In this document: positions 7,662 to 15,987 of the stretch, piece after piece
Position numbering within the stretch: position 1 is the first letter of the stretch
Layout: each line of letters begins with the position of its first letter
Source: an uncultured Clostridia bacterium
GTDB lineage: Bacteria; Bacillota; Clostridia; Oscillospirales; Ruminococcaceae
Length of the DNA stretch: 64,000 bases
Direction of reading: 5' to 3'
NCBI GenBank assembly: GCA_944386445.1
Contig: CALXBD010000151.1
Location: forward strand, 43,600 to 107,599
Translations under genes and position numbers: made by a program
Notes under the pieces: generated by a model
What the model was told of the DNA's origin: nothing
What the model saw: only the letters and a program-made list of their open reading frames with translations
The model's database searches: none

Positions 7662-9641
7662 TCACTGAAGTGCATTCCGTGCCCAGAGAATCCACTTAGA
7701 GCGATCCAAGGGATTGATTCCTCTGCGTTTAGCGGTTGCACCCAATTCCAGCGGGCATTCCTGATATCCCGCAAACCGTGAAGAAAATATGCCCTTTCCG
7801 GAGGTCATGGAACGGAATGTAATTGGATAATCCAGAGAAGTCGCCGCAGGAAGTTGTGCTTCCAATGTAAACACTCCCTCAGAGATGACCGGGCTGTCAA
7901 ATTTCCCGCGCATGGCAAGAATATCTCCCAGTATCCGGCCCAACAAGCTTTCATCTGCAGAAAGACGTACAGTCAGCATCGGTTCCAGCAAAATAGAGCC
8001 GCAGTTGGTCAACCCGTCCATCAAAGCTATGGGAGTTGCTACGAAGAAGTCCAGCGGATGGGTATGAACGGTATGATGTTCCCCTCCGATCAGGGTGATT
8101 TTGGCATCCGTGACCTCCCAGCCGTATATACCTTGCTTTAAATTCTGAAACACACTGGTACGAACGTGGTTTTGATAGCGATAGAAGAGTTCCTTTTCCT
8201 TGATTGCTGATGAGTAGACAATTCCGCTGCCCCTGGGCAGGGGTTCAATTGCCAGCTTTACGACAGCCCAACAAGGTTTTGGCATGGTGTAGGCTTCGAA
8301 TCCAATCCCGGCATGAGCGGGTGTTTCTTTGTAAATGACGGATGGTTTTGAAAAAGTGGCTGTTAACCCATAACGTTCCTGGATCATCTCTGTAAGGATT
8401 TCCAACTGAATGACTCCAGTGATTTTCAAATGAAGTTCTCGTTCGTCCGGAAGCCAAAGGAGATCCAGCAGAGGATCCTCCTCAGAAAGCTCTCTCAATG
8501 CCGCCGTTAAAGCTGGCAGCTGCTCCTCTTTTTCCGGAAAAGCCTGTACCTGCAGCAGAGGAACCGCCAAATGACAAGCCCGATCTAATGGTTGTTTACC
8601 AACGATATCTCCGGTTCTCACAGAAGAAAGCCCATAGACTGCACCAATATCACCGCTGCGGATTTCTCCCACATCCTGCGCCTTTGCACCATAAAAACGA
8701 CGAATCTGAGTTGCCTTTTCCGGCTCAGAGGCGGAGCCACTCTCTTCGGCTAACGGATTATAAATGGGGACGGCATCTCGGTTTTTCAGCATACCGCCAA
8801 ATAGTCGGATGTGAGCAGCCTTCCCCATGACAGGATCGTGATCCACTTTAAAAATAACCCCGGATAACGGAGCTTCCGGCGATGGTTTTGCCGGAGGAAG
8901 ATAATCCATGACCGCTGCTAAAAGCTCCCTGCATCCGGCGCCGCTTTTTGCACAAACCATAAAGACAGGGCTGACTTCTCCCGAGCGGCTTTTTTCGGTC
9001 AGATTGTTCTTTAGTTCCGCCGAAGAAATATATCGTTCTTCCAATAGGGCATTTTCCATTTCTGGATCGATTTCCGCTAAAGTCAGCAAAACCTCCTCTC
9101 GGAAATCTTCGTCTTCCCATGAACATTGCACAATCTTACAATCGTCCTCACCTTCGTTTGCGATTCGGGTGATTGGAAGAAATGTCCCATCCAACTCCTT
9201 TTGAGCCTGGGATAAAACTTTTTGAACATCGCTTCCGATCCTATCCGTCTTGTTAATCACCAGAAGCGCCGGAATTTTCATGTTTCGAAGGGCTTCCCAG
9301 TATTGGCGTGACTGAGCTTGAACGCCTTCTACAGCGGAAAGCAATAGTATCGCACAGTCCAAGGCTGCTAGACTTCTTTCAACCTCTCCGGCAAAGTCCA
9401 CATGTCCGGGTGTATCAATAATATTGATAACTGCATCCCTATAATGAAGCCGTGATGACGCTGCACGGACAGAAATTCCCCGGCGGCGTTCTACCTCCAG
9501 CCAATCAGTCTGAGCTGTTCCGTCATCTACGCGACCTGCCCGTCGTAATGCTCCGGCCTCATACAGAAGCTGCTCTGTCAATGTTGTTTTACCCGCGTCC
9601 ACATGGGCCAGAATCCCCAAATTATAGATTGCCTGTCCCAG
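7662..9641 (-). CDS. Tet(M)-like ribosomal protection / EF-G-like translational GTPase
   Basis: About 659 residues. The G domain has AHVDAGKTT (P-loop), DTPGH and NKTD, and the remaining EF-G-like domains match the Tet(M)/Tet(O)/Tet(W) group, including a YGWEVTDAKI segment equivalent to the domain IV region of Tet(M). Such proteins bind the A site and release tetracycline, or act on stalled ribosomes. The longest frame begins at a TTG that is really the -35 element; I place the start at CTG 9641, 8 nt after GGAAGGGG, giving a Tet(M)-like N-terminus (a TTG at 9659 is the alternative). With no mobile-element context it may be intrinsic; resistance is not established. Confidence 0.85.
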   Translation of the reverse strand: MGQAIYNLGILAHVDAGKTTLTEQLLYEAGALRRAGRVDDGTAQTDWLEVERRRGISVRAASSRLHYRDAVINIIDTPGHVDFAGEVERSLAALDCAILLLSAVEGVQAQSRQYWEALRNMKIPALLVINKTDRIGSDVQKVLSQAQKELDGTFLPITRIANEGEDDCKIVQCSWEDEDFREEVLLTLAEIDPEMENALLEERYISSAELKNNLTEKSRSGEVSPVFMVCAKSGAGCRELLAAVMDYLPPAKPSPEAPLSGVIFKVDHDPVMGKAAHIRLFGGMLKNRDAVPIYNPLAEESGSASEPEKATQIRRFYGAKAQDVGEIRSGDIGAVYGLSSVRTGDIVGKQPLDRACHLAVPLLQVQAFPEKEEQLPALTAALRELSEEDPLLDLLWLPDERELHLKITGVIQLEILTEMIQERYGLTATFSKPSVIYKETPAHAGIGFEAYTMPKPCWAVVKLAIEPLPRGSGIVYSSAIKEKELFYRYQNHVRTSVFQNLKQGIYGWEVTDAKITLIGGEHHTVHTHPLDFFVATPIALMDGLTNCGSILLEPMLTVRLSADESLLGRILGDILAMRGKFDSPVISEGVFTLEAQLPAATSLDYPITFRSMTSGKGIFSSRFAGYQECPLELGATAKRRGINPLDRSKWILWARNALQ

Positions 9642-9675
9642 AAAAAGCGCCCCTTCCAACCATATCTTTCTTTTG

Positions 9676-9704
9676 ATTATACCGAATTCTTTCAACTCAT
9701 GCAA
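9676..9704 (-). promoter_or_regulatory. Promoter of the Tet(M)-like gene
   Basis: Minus-strand TTGCAT (9704-9699), 17-nt spacer and perfect TATAAT (9681-9676). It overlaps the 5' end of the longest frame and so argues for a downstream translation start. The -35 equals that of hflX. Confidence 0.6.
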
Positions 9705-9754
9705 GGAAAAGAAAACTTTTTTGCAAAAAAGGGTTTTTTTCTGAAGAAAAACTT

Positions 9755-9762
9755 GCTATAAT
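9755..9762 (+). promoter_or_regulatory. Extended -10 promoter of the lactonase / MBL operon
   Basis: TG-C-TATAAT at 9754-9762, 36 bases before the lactonase ATG; only a T-run occupies the -35 position. It is divergent from the Tet(M)-like promoter. Confidence 0.5.
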
Positions 9763-9798
9763 AACCATAAAAGCAATCAGGAAAGGGGGTGTTTTTCA

Positions 9799-10815
9799 AT
9801 GAATTTGCTTATTTCGGGTTATGGCGTTTCTGCACCGCGATCTACTGCTTTGATTCAAACTGACGGGAAAATTTCCAGAACCGTTTGGGAAGACAACATC
9901 GATGCAGCCTCCTATGCTGCGTTTTCGGATGGCCTTCTATTTGTAATCAGTGAGTGGGAGCAGGGCAGTGCGATTCGTCTGCTGAAATGGGAAAGTGGTG
10001 CATTTCATTTTCGGGATGAAATCCGGGTTCCGGGAGGTAGTCTCTGTCATATTACATATTTGCCCGGACAGAAAGTTTTACTTGGAGCCTGTTATGGCAG
10101 CGGAGAAGTTTTCTCCATTGCGGTAGACCCTGAGGCGGTTGTCTTTGGGAAAATTCTTACCTATCAAAAACAGGGTAGGGGAGAGGAATGCTCCTTAGGA
10201 AATACCCGCGCACATATGATTCGAGCCAACGCTCAGGAGTCAATGGCTATTGCTACCAATATTGCTTTGGACAGGCTTTACCTTTACAGTATTAACAAAG
10301 GAAAACTAGAAGATGAATCGTATTTTCAGCTGCCAAAGGGGATCGGACCTCGTCATTTTGTTTGGCGGGAAGATATAAACAAAATTTACGTGGTAACAGA
10401 GTATTCTAATGAGATTATTCTGTTAAATATAGAAAATTCAGAGATTTCATTTGTGAAAAGGTATTCGACTTTACAGAACAATTTTGAAGGGAACAGCTAT
10501 GGCTCGACGTTGGTGTTTTCTGCTGATGGCAAAGAACTCTATGCCGGTAACCGTGGTGAGGATACAATTGTGCACTTTCATGTGTCATCGGATGGCAGCC
10601 TTTCCAAGGCAGGCTCCTATTCCTGTGGAGGATGTTGGCCAAGGGACTTAGCTTTGGTAGATCATGATCAATTTCTGGCGGTGGCCAATCAAAAGACCAA
10701 TACCGTTCAATTGTTACCGCGGAATTCTTATACCGGCGCTTTGGGAACATCAGCAATGACGATTCCTTTGGCTGGAGCTTCTTTTGTATCCGAAATTAAT
10801 GCTCAGGAGGAATAA
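9799..10815 (+). CDS. Beta-propeller lactonase family protein (6-phosphogluconolactonase-like)
   Basis: A 338-residue protein of the PF10282 lactonase family (YbhE/Pgl-like seven-bladed propeller). Recognisable blades include the LGNTRAHMIRAN and GIGPRHFVWRED segments, which correspond to the conserved H-x-x-x-x-P/G-RH regions, and FSADGKELYAGNRGEDTIVHF near 235-255. Family members hydrolyse 6-phosphogluconolactone or related sugar lactones in the cytosol, but many have unknown substrates. The start is behind AAAGGGGG. The MBL hydrolase gene follows after 2 bases, so the two are one operon, which suggests successive steps on a sugar or phosphonate-type ester; this is inference. Confidence 0.75.
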   Translation: MNLLISGYGVSAPRSTALIQTDGKISRTVWEDNIDAASYAAFSDGLLFVISEWEQGSAIRLLKWESGAFHFRDEIRVPGGSLCHITYLPGQKVLLGACYGSGEVFSIAVDPEAVVFGKILTYQKQGRGEECSLGNTRAHMIRANAQESMAIATNIALDRLYLYSINKGKLEDESYFQLPKGIGPRHFVWREDINKIYVVTEYSNEIILLNIENSEISFVKRYSTLQNNFEGNSYGSTLVFSADGKELYAGNRGEDTIVHFHVSSDGSLSKAGSYSCGGCWPRDLALVDHDQFLAVANQKTNTVQLLPRNSYTGALGTSAMTIPLAGASFVSEINAQEE

Positions 10816-10817
10816 AA

Positions 10818-11657
10818 ATGAAAATTCAGTATTTGGGCACAGCCGCTGCTGAAGGATGGCCAGCAGTTTTCTGCCATTGTCCCGCCTGCGAAGAGGCACG
10901 CCGCCGTGGCGGTCGAGATATTCGTACCCGCTCTCAGGCTTTGGTGAACGACGATCTTTTGATCGACTTTCCGCCGGATACTTACTGGCATAGCATCGCT
11001 CATGGGGTTGATCTGTCCGCCATTCGCTGCCAATTGCTGACCCATTCGCATATGGATCATATGTTCCCTCAGGAATTTGTTCTTCGCGGTGGCTGCTATG
11101 CCCATGATATGCGTGTAAATGACTTGGATATTATCGGGACTCAGTACACAAAAAACACCTTTGATAAAATCAGCAGTGAAGAAATGGAAAGCGGCATTGC
11201 CGCACTTCAGCATTGGAGAATTGCAGAGCCTTATGTTACAATTGAGTCCGCAGGCTATCGGATTACGGCACTTCCGGCAAAGCATATGCTGGGAAAAGGA
11301 GCTGTCAACTATTTGATTCAACGGGATGGAAAGGCGTTGCTTTATCTTCATGACACCGGCATCCCTTATGATGAGGTTTTTGAATTTCTGGCTCATAAGG
11401 GCACTCACTTGGATTTGGTGAGCTTAGACTGCACCAGTGGCCCCAGGGAAGAAGGAGAACAGGGCGGCCATATGGGTATTCCGGACGGCAGAAAAGTAAA
11501 AGGCCGTCTAGAGGATGCAGGAATCAGCACCGACCAGACAACCTATGTAATCAATCATTTTTCCCACAACTGCAAAATGCTGTATGATGACCTGTGCGAG
11601 GAGGTCCGCAAAGATGGTTTTTTAGTATCCTTTGACGGACGAGTCGTAGAGTTTTAA
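10818..11657 (+). CDS. MBL-fold metallo-hydrolase, PhnP-like
   Basis: A 279-residue protein starting MKIQYLGTAAAEGWPAVFC. It has the Cys-containing zinc-finger-like insert CHCPACEEARRRGG near the N-terminus found in PhnP-type enzymes and the metallo-beta-lactamase motif THSHMDH near residue 75. Further ligands are likely in KHML (about 155), LHDTG (about 175) and the C-terminal NHFSHN. PhnP relatives are phosphodiesterases acting on cyclic ribose phosphates. The ribosome binding site GAGGAGG is inside the end of the lactonase gene. The 3' end overlaps the convergent pentapeptide-repeat gene by 4 bases. The precise substrate is unknown. Confidence 0.82.
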   Translation: MKIQYLGTAAAEGWPAVFCHCPACEEARRRGGRDIRTRSQALVNDDLLIDFPPDTYWHSIAHGVDLSAIRCQLLTHSHMDHMFPQEFVLRGGCYAHDMRVNDLDIIGTQYTKNTFDKISSEEMESGIAALQHWRIAEPYVTIESAGYRITALPAKHMLGKGAVNYLIQRDGKALLYLHDTGIPYDEVFEFLAHKGTHLDLVSLDCTSGPREEGEQGGHMGIPDGRKVKGRLEDAGISTDQTTYVINHFSHNCKMLYDDLCEEVRKDGFLVSFDGRVVEF

Positions 11658-12256
11658 GGCTCGTAAACAGCGCCTAGCGCACCGGCCAGCAAAACTGCCT
11701 GTTCCAAATCGATTTTTGTACCTTTCAAGTCCATTTCCAGCAGATTTGTACCAGTGATGCTGCTTCCTCGGAGGTCGGCTTCCCGAAAACTGGCACCAGT
11801 TAAATTGGCACCATTAAAATTGCATCGGCGAAGAACGGATTTATCAAATTTGGAACCATGAAGATCTGCCTGTTCGAAGCGGATATCTTCCAGTACAGTC
11901 CTGCACAGCTCCAATTCCGGAATCAGGGTATAGGACCAGTCTCCCCCCTGAATTCGAAGAGCTGTGCAGTTGCTTTCTTCAAAGGTAGTTCCAGTCATTT
12001 TGCATCCGTCAAAAAAAGTGCCGAAACAGTTGGCATACAAAAAACGGCAGTTTAAAAAAGCACTTTCCTGCACAGTGACCCCATTAAAAGATGCCGCTGT
12101 AAAATCGCACTGTTCAAACCGGCAACGAATCAAAGTCATTCCGGAAAAATCCGCAGATCGGAACCGGCAGCGGTTGAAAGTTTTACCCTCCCAGCTGTCC
12201 TCAGAAAATTCCGCTTCTGTAAAATCAGCTTCTTCATAATAACAGGATATATCCAT
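11654..12256 (-). CDS. Pentapeptide repeat protein
   Basis: A 200-residue protein built almost wholly of A(D/N)LXX-type pentapeptides (for example ADFSG, CDFTA, ANLTG, ADLRG), predicted to fold as a right-handed quadrilateral beta helix. It resembles the McbG/Qnr group, some of which mimic DNA and protect gyrase, but most chromosomal members have no known role. Its ATG directly follows the TAG of the Fur-family gene, so it is the third gene of the metal permease operon. Function in that context is unknown. Confidence 0.88.
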   Translation of the reverse strand: MDISCYYEEADFTEAEFSEDSWEGKTFNRCRFRSADFSGMTLIRCRFEQCDFTAASFNGVTVQESAFLNCRFLYANCFGTFFDGCKMTGTTFEESNCTALRIQGGDWSYTLIPELELCRTVLEDIRFEQADLHGSKFDKSVLRRCNFNGANLTGASFREADLRGSSITGTNLLEMDLKGTKIDLEQAVLLAGALGAVYEP

Positions 12257-12712
12257 CTATCGGCCCTCCGATTCCTCTTTGGATAAACGCTTTTGACATT
12301 CCGGACAAATCCCAAACACCTCAAACGAATGTCCGGTCACCTGGAACCCCTGTTTCTTTCCCACCTCTTCCAGAAATTCTTCCGCCGGGCACTCGTCCAA
12401 CAAAATCGTTTTGCGGCAGCGGACACAGGTCAATTGATGCCGATGTCCGCCATGCGTCAGGCTGAAACACTGACTTGTATCACCAGGCAATTCTGTTCGC
12501 TCCAATATTTGATGGTCTGCGAGAGAAGATAGGGTTCGATAAATAGTAGACAGTCCCAGGTCTTCTCCCTGTTCCCGAAGCTTCAGATATAAATCGTCTG
12601 CGGTCAATCGGGCGTCTGTCTGAACAAAAATCTCTAGAATCCTTTCTCGTTGCCGGGTAATCTTCAGACCTGCCTCCCGCAGCAGATTTCGTGCTTGTTC
12701 GATCGGTTCCAT
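12257..12712 (-). CDS. Fur-family metalloregulator (Fur/Zur type)
   Basis: A 151-residue regulator. The winged-helix DNA-binding half (TRQRERILEIF ... GLSTIYRTLSSL, recognition helix about 53-65) is followed by the HGGHRHQ metal site and two structural zinc pairs, CVRC (about 96-99) and CPEC near the C-terminus. Fur-family dimers repress at inverted-repeat boxes when metal is bound. It lies between a membrane permease and a pentapeptide gene, and a Fur-type box overlaps the operon promoter, so autoregulation is likely. Whether it senses iron, zinc or another metal cannot be decided from sequence. Confidence 0.9.
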   Translation of the reverse strand: MEPIEQARNLLREAGLKITRQRERILEIFVQTDARLTADDLYLKLREQGEDLGLSTIYRTLSSLADHQILERTELPGDTSQCFSLTHGGHRHQLTCVRCRKTILLDECPAEEFLEEVGKKQGFQVTGHSFEVFGICPECQKRLSKEESEGR

Positions 12713-12724
12713 GATTTATCCCCT

Positions 12725-13594
12725 TTATGCCAAGAGTTGGATGATAATCCCCGCTACTGTGGCACAGACGTAAGTCCACACAATAATTTTTACAGCTTCA
12801 CGGCGATCTTTGCAGCCGCGGAACAGTACCAGATAACCGAATCCGGCACCGGTAGACAAACCGGCCACTGCTGAACCAAAGCTGATACTTCCGCTCAAAA
12901 ATAACTCTGTCAGAAGCACCGAAGTCGCACAGCCCGGAATCAATCCGATCAGCGCTGTAATTGCCGGTTGCAGCACGCTTCCGGTAAGCAGCACTGTCTG
13001 AAGCCTGTCTTCACCGACCCAATGGACAACCAAATTGATTATCAGCATTACAACGGCAATAAAAAGTGTAATCTGAACGGTATGCTTTACAGCACAGATA
13101 CAGATACGCCCCAGTTTGCCGCCTTCCCCCTGATGGGAGTGGTCGCAACAACCGCAGCCGTCTACTTCTACGGTTTTGACCGGACTCGAATCCGATACTT
13201 TGGCTTTCCGGAAAACTGTATATTTCAGAAGGTATCCGAAAAAGACAGCCAATACCAATTTGCTGGCAAGCAACAGAAGAATGGGTTTCCAGCCGGATAC
13301 ATTCGCGAGCATAATTGGAATAGCTTCGTCAGAGGTTGCCAGAAAAACAGCAATCAGGGTGCTTGCGGAAAGAATCCGCTCATTATAAAGCGACGCGGCT
13401 GCAGCAGAAAATCCACATTGCGGCACGCATCCGGCAAGTGCACCGAAAATAGGGCCGAATTTCTCCAGCTTTCCTCCGAAAATCCGCGCAGTATTTACCT
13501 TTGCTTCCAAATACTCGATAATCAGGTATACTACAAACAAGATCGGAACAGATTTCAATGTGTCAATAAGGGTGTGATGCAAAATTTCCAGCAT
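12725..13594 (-). CDS. Putative heavy-metal/arsenic-type permease (ArsP_2-like)
   Basis: About 289 residues from the ATG behind AGGAGCG. There are roughly eight to ten hydrophobic segments, with repeated conserved patches (FGALAGCVPQCGFSAAAASLY; LIGLIPGCATSVLLTELF) containing Cys and Pro in membrane helices, typical of the PF11449 putative 10-TM heavy-metal exporter family. A central cytosolic loop, GCGCCDHSHQGEGG, looks like a metal-binding site. It is the first gene of an operon with a Fur-family regulator, under a Fur-type box. Direction of transport and metal are unknown; import is as compatible with Fur control as export. Confidence 0.75.
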   Translation of the reverse strand: MLEILHHTLIDTLKSVPILFVVYLIIEYLEAKVNTARIFGGKLEKFGPIFGALAGCVPQCGFSAAAASLYNERILSASTLIAVFLATSDEAIPIMLANVSGWKPILLLLASKLVLAVFFGYLLKYTVFRKAKVSDSSPVKTVEVDGCGCCDHSHQGEGGKLGRICICAVKHTVQITLFIAVVMLIINLVVHWVGEDRLQTVLLTGSVLQPAITALIGLIPGCATSVLLTELFLSGSISFGSAVAGLSTGAGFGYLVLFRGCKDRREAVKIIVWTYVCATVAGIIIQLLA

Positions 13595-13613
13595 AATATT
13601 CGCTCCTGTGTCC

Positions 13614-13634
13614 AAATGGGAATGATTCTCATTT
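13614..13634. promoter_or_regulatory. Fur-family operator
   Basis: Plus-strand arms AAATGGGAAT (13614-13623) and ATTCTCATTT (13625-13634) around a central G; the core is a 7-1-7 site, TGGGAAT-G-ATTCTCA, close to the Bacillus Fur box TGATAAT-N-ATTATCA. It covers the expected transcription start of the minus-strand promoter, as in classical repression. Confidence 0.75.
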
Positions 13635-13637
13635 GCA

Positions 13638-13666
13638 ATTATATTCCCGCTTTAAATTTTTGTCAA
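13638..13666 (-). promoter_or_regulatory. Sigma-A promoter of the metal permease operon
   Basis: Perfect minus-strand TTGACA (13666-13661), 17-nt spacer and TATAAT (13643-13638), directly followed by the Fur-type operator. Confidence 0.85.
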
Positions 13667-13713
13667 GGATTTTTTCGATTTTCCGAAAAAATTCAAAAGG
13701 CCGTCACATTCCT

Positions 13714-13723
13714 ATGCTATACT
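13714..13723 (+). promoter_or_regulatory. Extended -10 promoter of the two-component operon
   Basis: TG-C-TATACT about 40 bases before the response-regulator ATG, with no good -35. Confidence 0.45.
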
Positions 13724-13761
13724 GATAAATATTAGATTCAAAATGAAAGGACGGTAGCTGC

Positions 13762-14436
13762 ATGTATCATATATTGGTTGTCGATGATGAGGAACAAATC
13801 CGTAAACTCATCAAAAAATACGCGACGTTTGAAGGATATCAGGTTACAGAAGCTTCAGACGGGATGGAGGCTGTGGAAATCTGTCAAAAGCAGCGGTTCG
13901 ATTTGATTGTTATGGATGTCATGATGCCGGAACTGGACGGTTTTTCTTCCTGCCGAGAAATCCGTAAACACGCAGACACTCCAGTGATCATGCTGTCAGC
14001 TCGCGGCGAAGAATATGATCGGATCCACGGATTCGAAATCGGCGTTGACGATTATGTGGTAAAACCGTTCTCTCCCAAAGAATTGATGATGCGGATCCAG
14101 GCAATTTTAAAACGAAGCCAGACTGTTCCTTCGGAAAACGGGAAGGAGATCTTTCAAGTTGAGGGTCTGACAGTAGATTTTACCGCTCGTATCGTCACCA
14201 TAGACGGGAAGAAAGCAGAACTTTCTCCCAAGGAATATGACCTTCTATTCTATTTGGTTCGCAACCGCAATATTGCTCTTTCCAGAGAGACGCTGATTAG
14301 TAATGTCTGGGGCTACGATTTTTACGGGGATGACCGAACCTTGGATACTCATATTAAGCTCCTGCGGAAGAGTTTGGGACCATATAGTAAATTCATCGTA
14401 ACATTACGGGGAGTGGGGTATCGCTTTGAAGCATAA
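13762..14436 (+). CDS. OmpR/PhoB-family response regulator
   Basis: A 224-residue regulator. The receiver domain (1 to about 118) shows the acidic pocket VVDDEE, phospho-acceptor Asp52 (IVMDVMMPELDG), the switch Ser in IMLSARGE and the Lys of DYVVKPF. The C-terminal winged helix (about 128-224) has the OmpR-type recognition segment DRTLDTHIKLLRKSLG and ends LRGVGYRFE. It is directly followed by, and overlaps, its histidine kinase gene. The regulated genes are not evident; the neighbouring Fur operon is divergent. Confidence 0.93.
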   Translation: MYHILVVDDEEQIRKLIKKYATFEGYQVTEASDGMEAVEICQKQRFDLIVMDVMMPELDGFSSCREIRKHADTPVIMLSARGEEYDRIHGFEIGVDDYVVKPFSPKELMMRIQAILKRSQTVPSENGKEIFQVEGLTVDFTARIVTIDGKKAELSPKEYDLLFYLVRNRNIALSRETLISNVWGYDFYGDDRTLDTHIKLLRKSLGPYSKFIVTLRGVGYRFEA

Positions 14437-15910
14437 AGCGAAAGAAAAAGCCGGAGCGCCAATGAAATGGAAACTGCTGGCCACGTTTGTAGGCTTTACG
14501 GCAGTTATGCTGGCGCTGCTCTGGCTGTTTCAGGTAGTGTTTCTGGGGCGCTTTTATAAGGCAATTAAAACCTTGGATATTGAAAGCGCGGCAGAATCGA
14601 TTGTGAGGAATATTAACAGCAGCGATTTACAAACCTTGACTGACAATCTAGCTTCCAGAAATGATCTGTGTATTCTGATTTTGGACAGCAGCTGCCAGCA
14701 GATTGCATCTGCGGATACCTTGCCCGGCTGCCGCATCCATAATATGCGTTATCAGGATTTGCTGCGGCTTTATATCCTGACCCAGGAAAATGGCGGAACT
14801 TATGCGGAGCGTGTGACAGAACGTGCGTTCCAGTTCACTCCCACCTGGGAGATCCGGCCGGCTGAAGACGATCAAAAAGAAATCTTGATTTTGTCCCGAG
14901 TGATAACGCTTCCTACTGGAGAAGAACGGATCATTCTGCTGAATTCTACAATTTCTCCGGTAGATGCAACTGTACGAACGCTGAGAGTGCAGCTGTCTAT
15001 GGTAACAGTATTGATGATTCTGCTGGCGTTGTGCATCTCCCTGATTCTGTCCCGCCACTTGGCCAAACCGATCGTCAAGGTCAATGAGACTGCCAAGGAA
15101 TTGGCCAGAGGAAAATATGATATCGTTTTTGACGGAGGCGGCTACCGGGAAATTTCGGAATTAAACCAGACGCTGAATTATACAGCCGGGGAGCTTTCCA
15201 AAGTGGAAGGTCTGCGGCGGGAACTGCTTGCTAATATTTCTCATGACTTGAGAACTCCCCTGACAATGATTACCGGTTACGCGGAAATGATGCGGGATAT
15301 TCCGGGAGAAAACACACCTGAAAATGTTCAGACGATTATTGACGAGGCTTCCCGGTTGACCAGACTGGTCAATGACCTCCTGGATCTTTCCAAGCTGCAG
15401 GCGGGTGTCCAAAAGCTGACGGTATCTACCTTCGGATTGACTCAGATGATCCGAGACACCATCGGACGATATGCCAGAATGACAGGGATCGACGGTTATC
15501 AAATCCATTTTGAAAGCGATCAGGAAGTTTCTGTTCAAGCAGATGAAATGAAAATATCTCAAGTCCTTTATAACCTTATCAATAACGCCATTAATTATAC
15601 TGGGCCGGATAAATCAGTCACGGTCCGGCAGACAGTTGAGGATGGTTGGGTAAAAATTGAGGTCATCGATACAGGGGAAGGAATTCCTGCTGATAAGCTT
15701 CCTTATGTCTGGGAGCGGTACTACAAGCTGGACAAAACGCATAAGCGGGCAGCTGTCGGGACAGGACTAGGCCTTTCTATTGTAAAAAATGTGCTGGAGC
15801 TTCATCAGGCCCGTTATGGTGTCAACAGCACAGTGGGGCAGGGGAGTGTTTTTTGGTTTGCGCTACCGATTGTCCCGCAAGAGGAGCCTCCACTCTTGCC
15901 GGAAAAATAA
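14426..15910 (+). CDS. Sensor histidine kinase
   Basis: About 494 residues if translation begins at the TTG overlapping the response-regulator stop; ATG 14462 behind GGAG is an alternative that loses 12 residues. Two membrane segments (about 14-40 and 190-212) frame an extracytoplasmic sensor domain of about 150 residues; a HAMP domain follows (SRHLAKPIVKVNETAKELARG). The HisKA box is ISHDLRTPLTMI with His273, and the ATPase domain shows N (NLINNAINYT), G1 (DTGEGI) and G2 (GTGLGLSIVK) boxes. It phosphorylates the upstream regulator. The signal is unknown. The gene ends at a strong terminator. Confidence 0.93.
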   Translation: MKHKAKEKAGAPMKWKLLATFVGFTAVMLALLWLFQVVFLGRFYKAIKTLDIESAAESIVRNINSSDLQTLTDNLASRNDLCILILDSSCQQIASADTLPGCRIHNMRYQDLLRLYILTQENGGTYAERVTERAFQFTPTWEIRPAEDDQKEILILSRVITLPTGEERIILLNSTISPVDATVRTLRVQLSMVTVLMILLALCISLILSRHLAKPIVKVNETAKELARGKYDIVFDGGGYREISELNQTLNYTAGELSKVEGLRRELLANISHDLRTPLTMITGYAEMMRDIPGENTPENVQTIIDEASRLTRLVNDLLDLSKLQAGVQKLTVSTFGLTQMIRDTIGRYARMTGIDGYQIHFESDQEVSVQADEMKISQVLYNLINNAINYTGPDKSVTVRQTVEDGWVKIEVIDTGEGIPADKLPYVWERYYKLDKTHKRAAVGTGLGLSIVKNVLELHQARYGVNSTVGQGSVFWFALPIVPQEEPPLLPEK

Positions 15911-15918
15911 CCCGATAC

Positions 15919-15963
15919 AAAAACCGTCTGTCACAGGAGCATTTCCTGCAACAGACGGTTTTT
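15919..15963. terminator. Bidirectional intrinsic terminator
   Basis: A 13-bp stem AAAAACCGTCTGT (15919-15931) with ACAGACGGTTTTT (15951-15963), extended inside by CAGGA/TCCTG. It serves the histidine kinase on the plus strand and the acetyltransferase on the minus strand. Confidence 0.88.
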
Positions 15964-15987
15964 CAGTCAGACCGATTACATATTCAA

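Noticed and set aside
7662-9641. Acquired tetracycline-resistance gene
   Set aside because: It resembles Tet(M) but has no transposon context and its codon use looks like its neighbours; an intrinsic EF-G-like paralogue is as likely, so resistance is not claimed.
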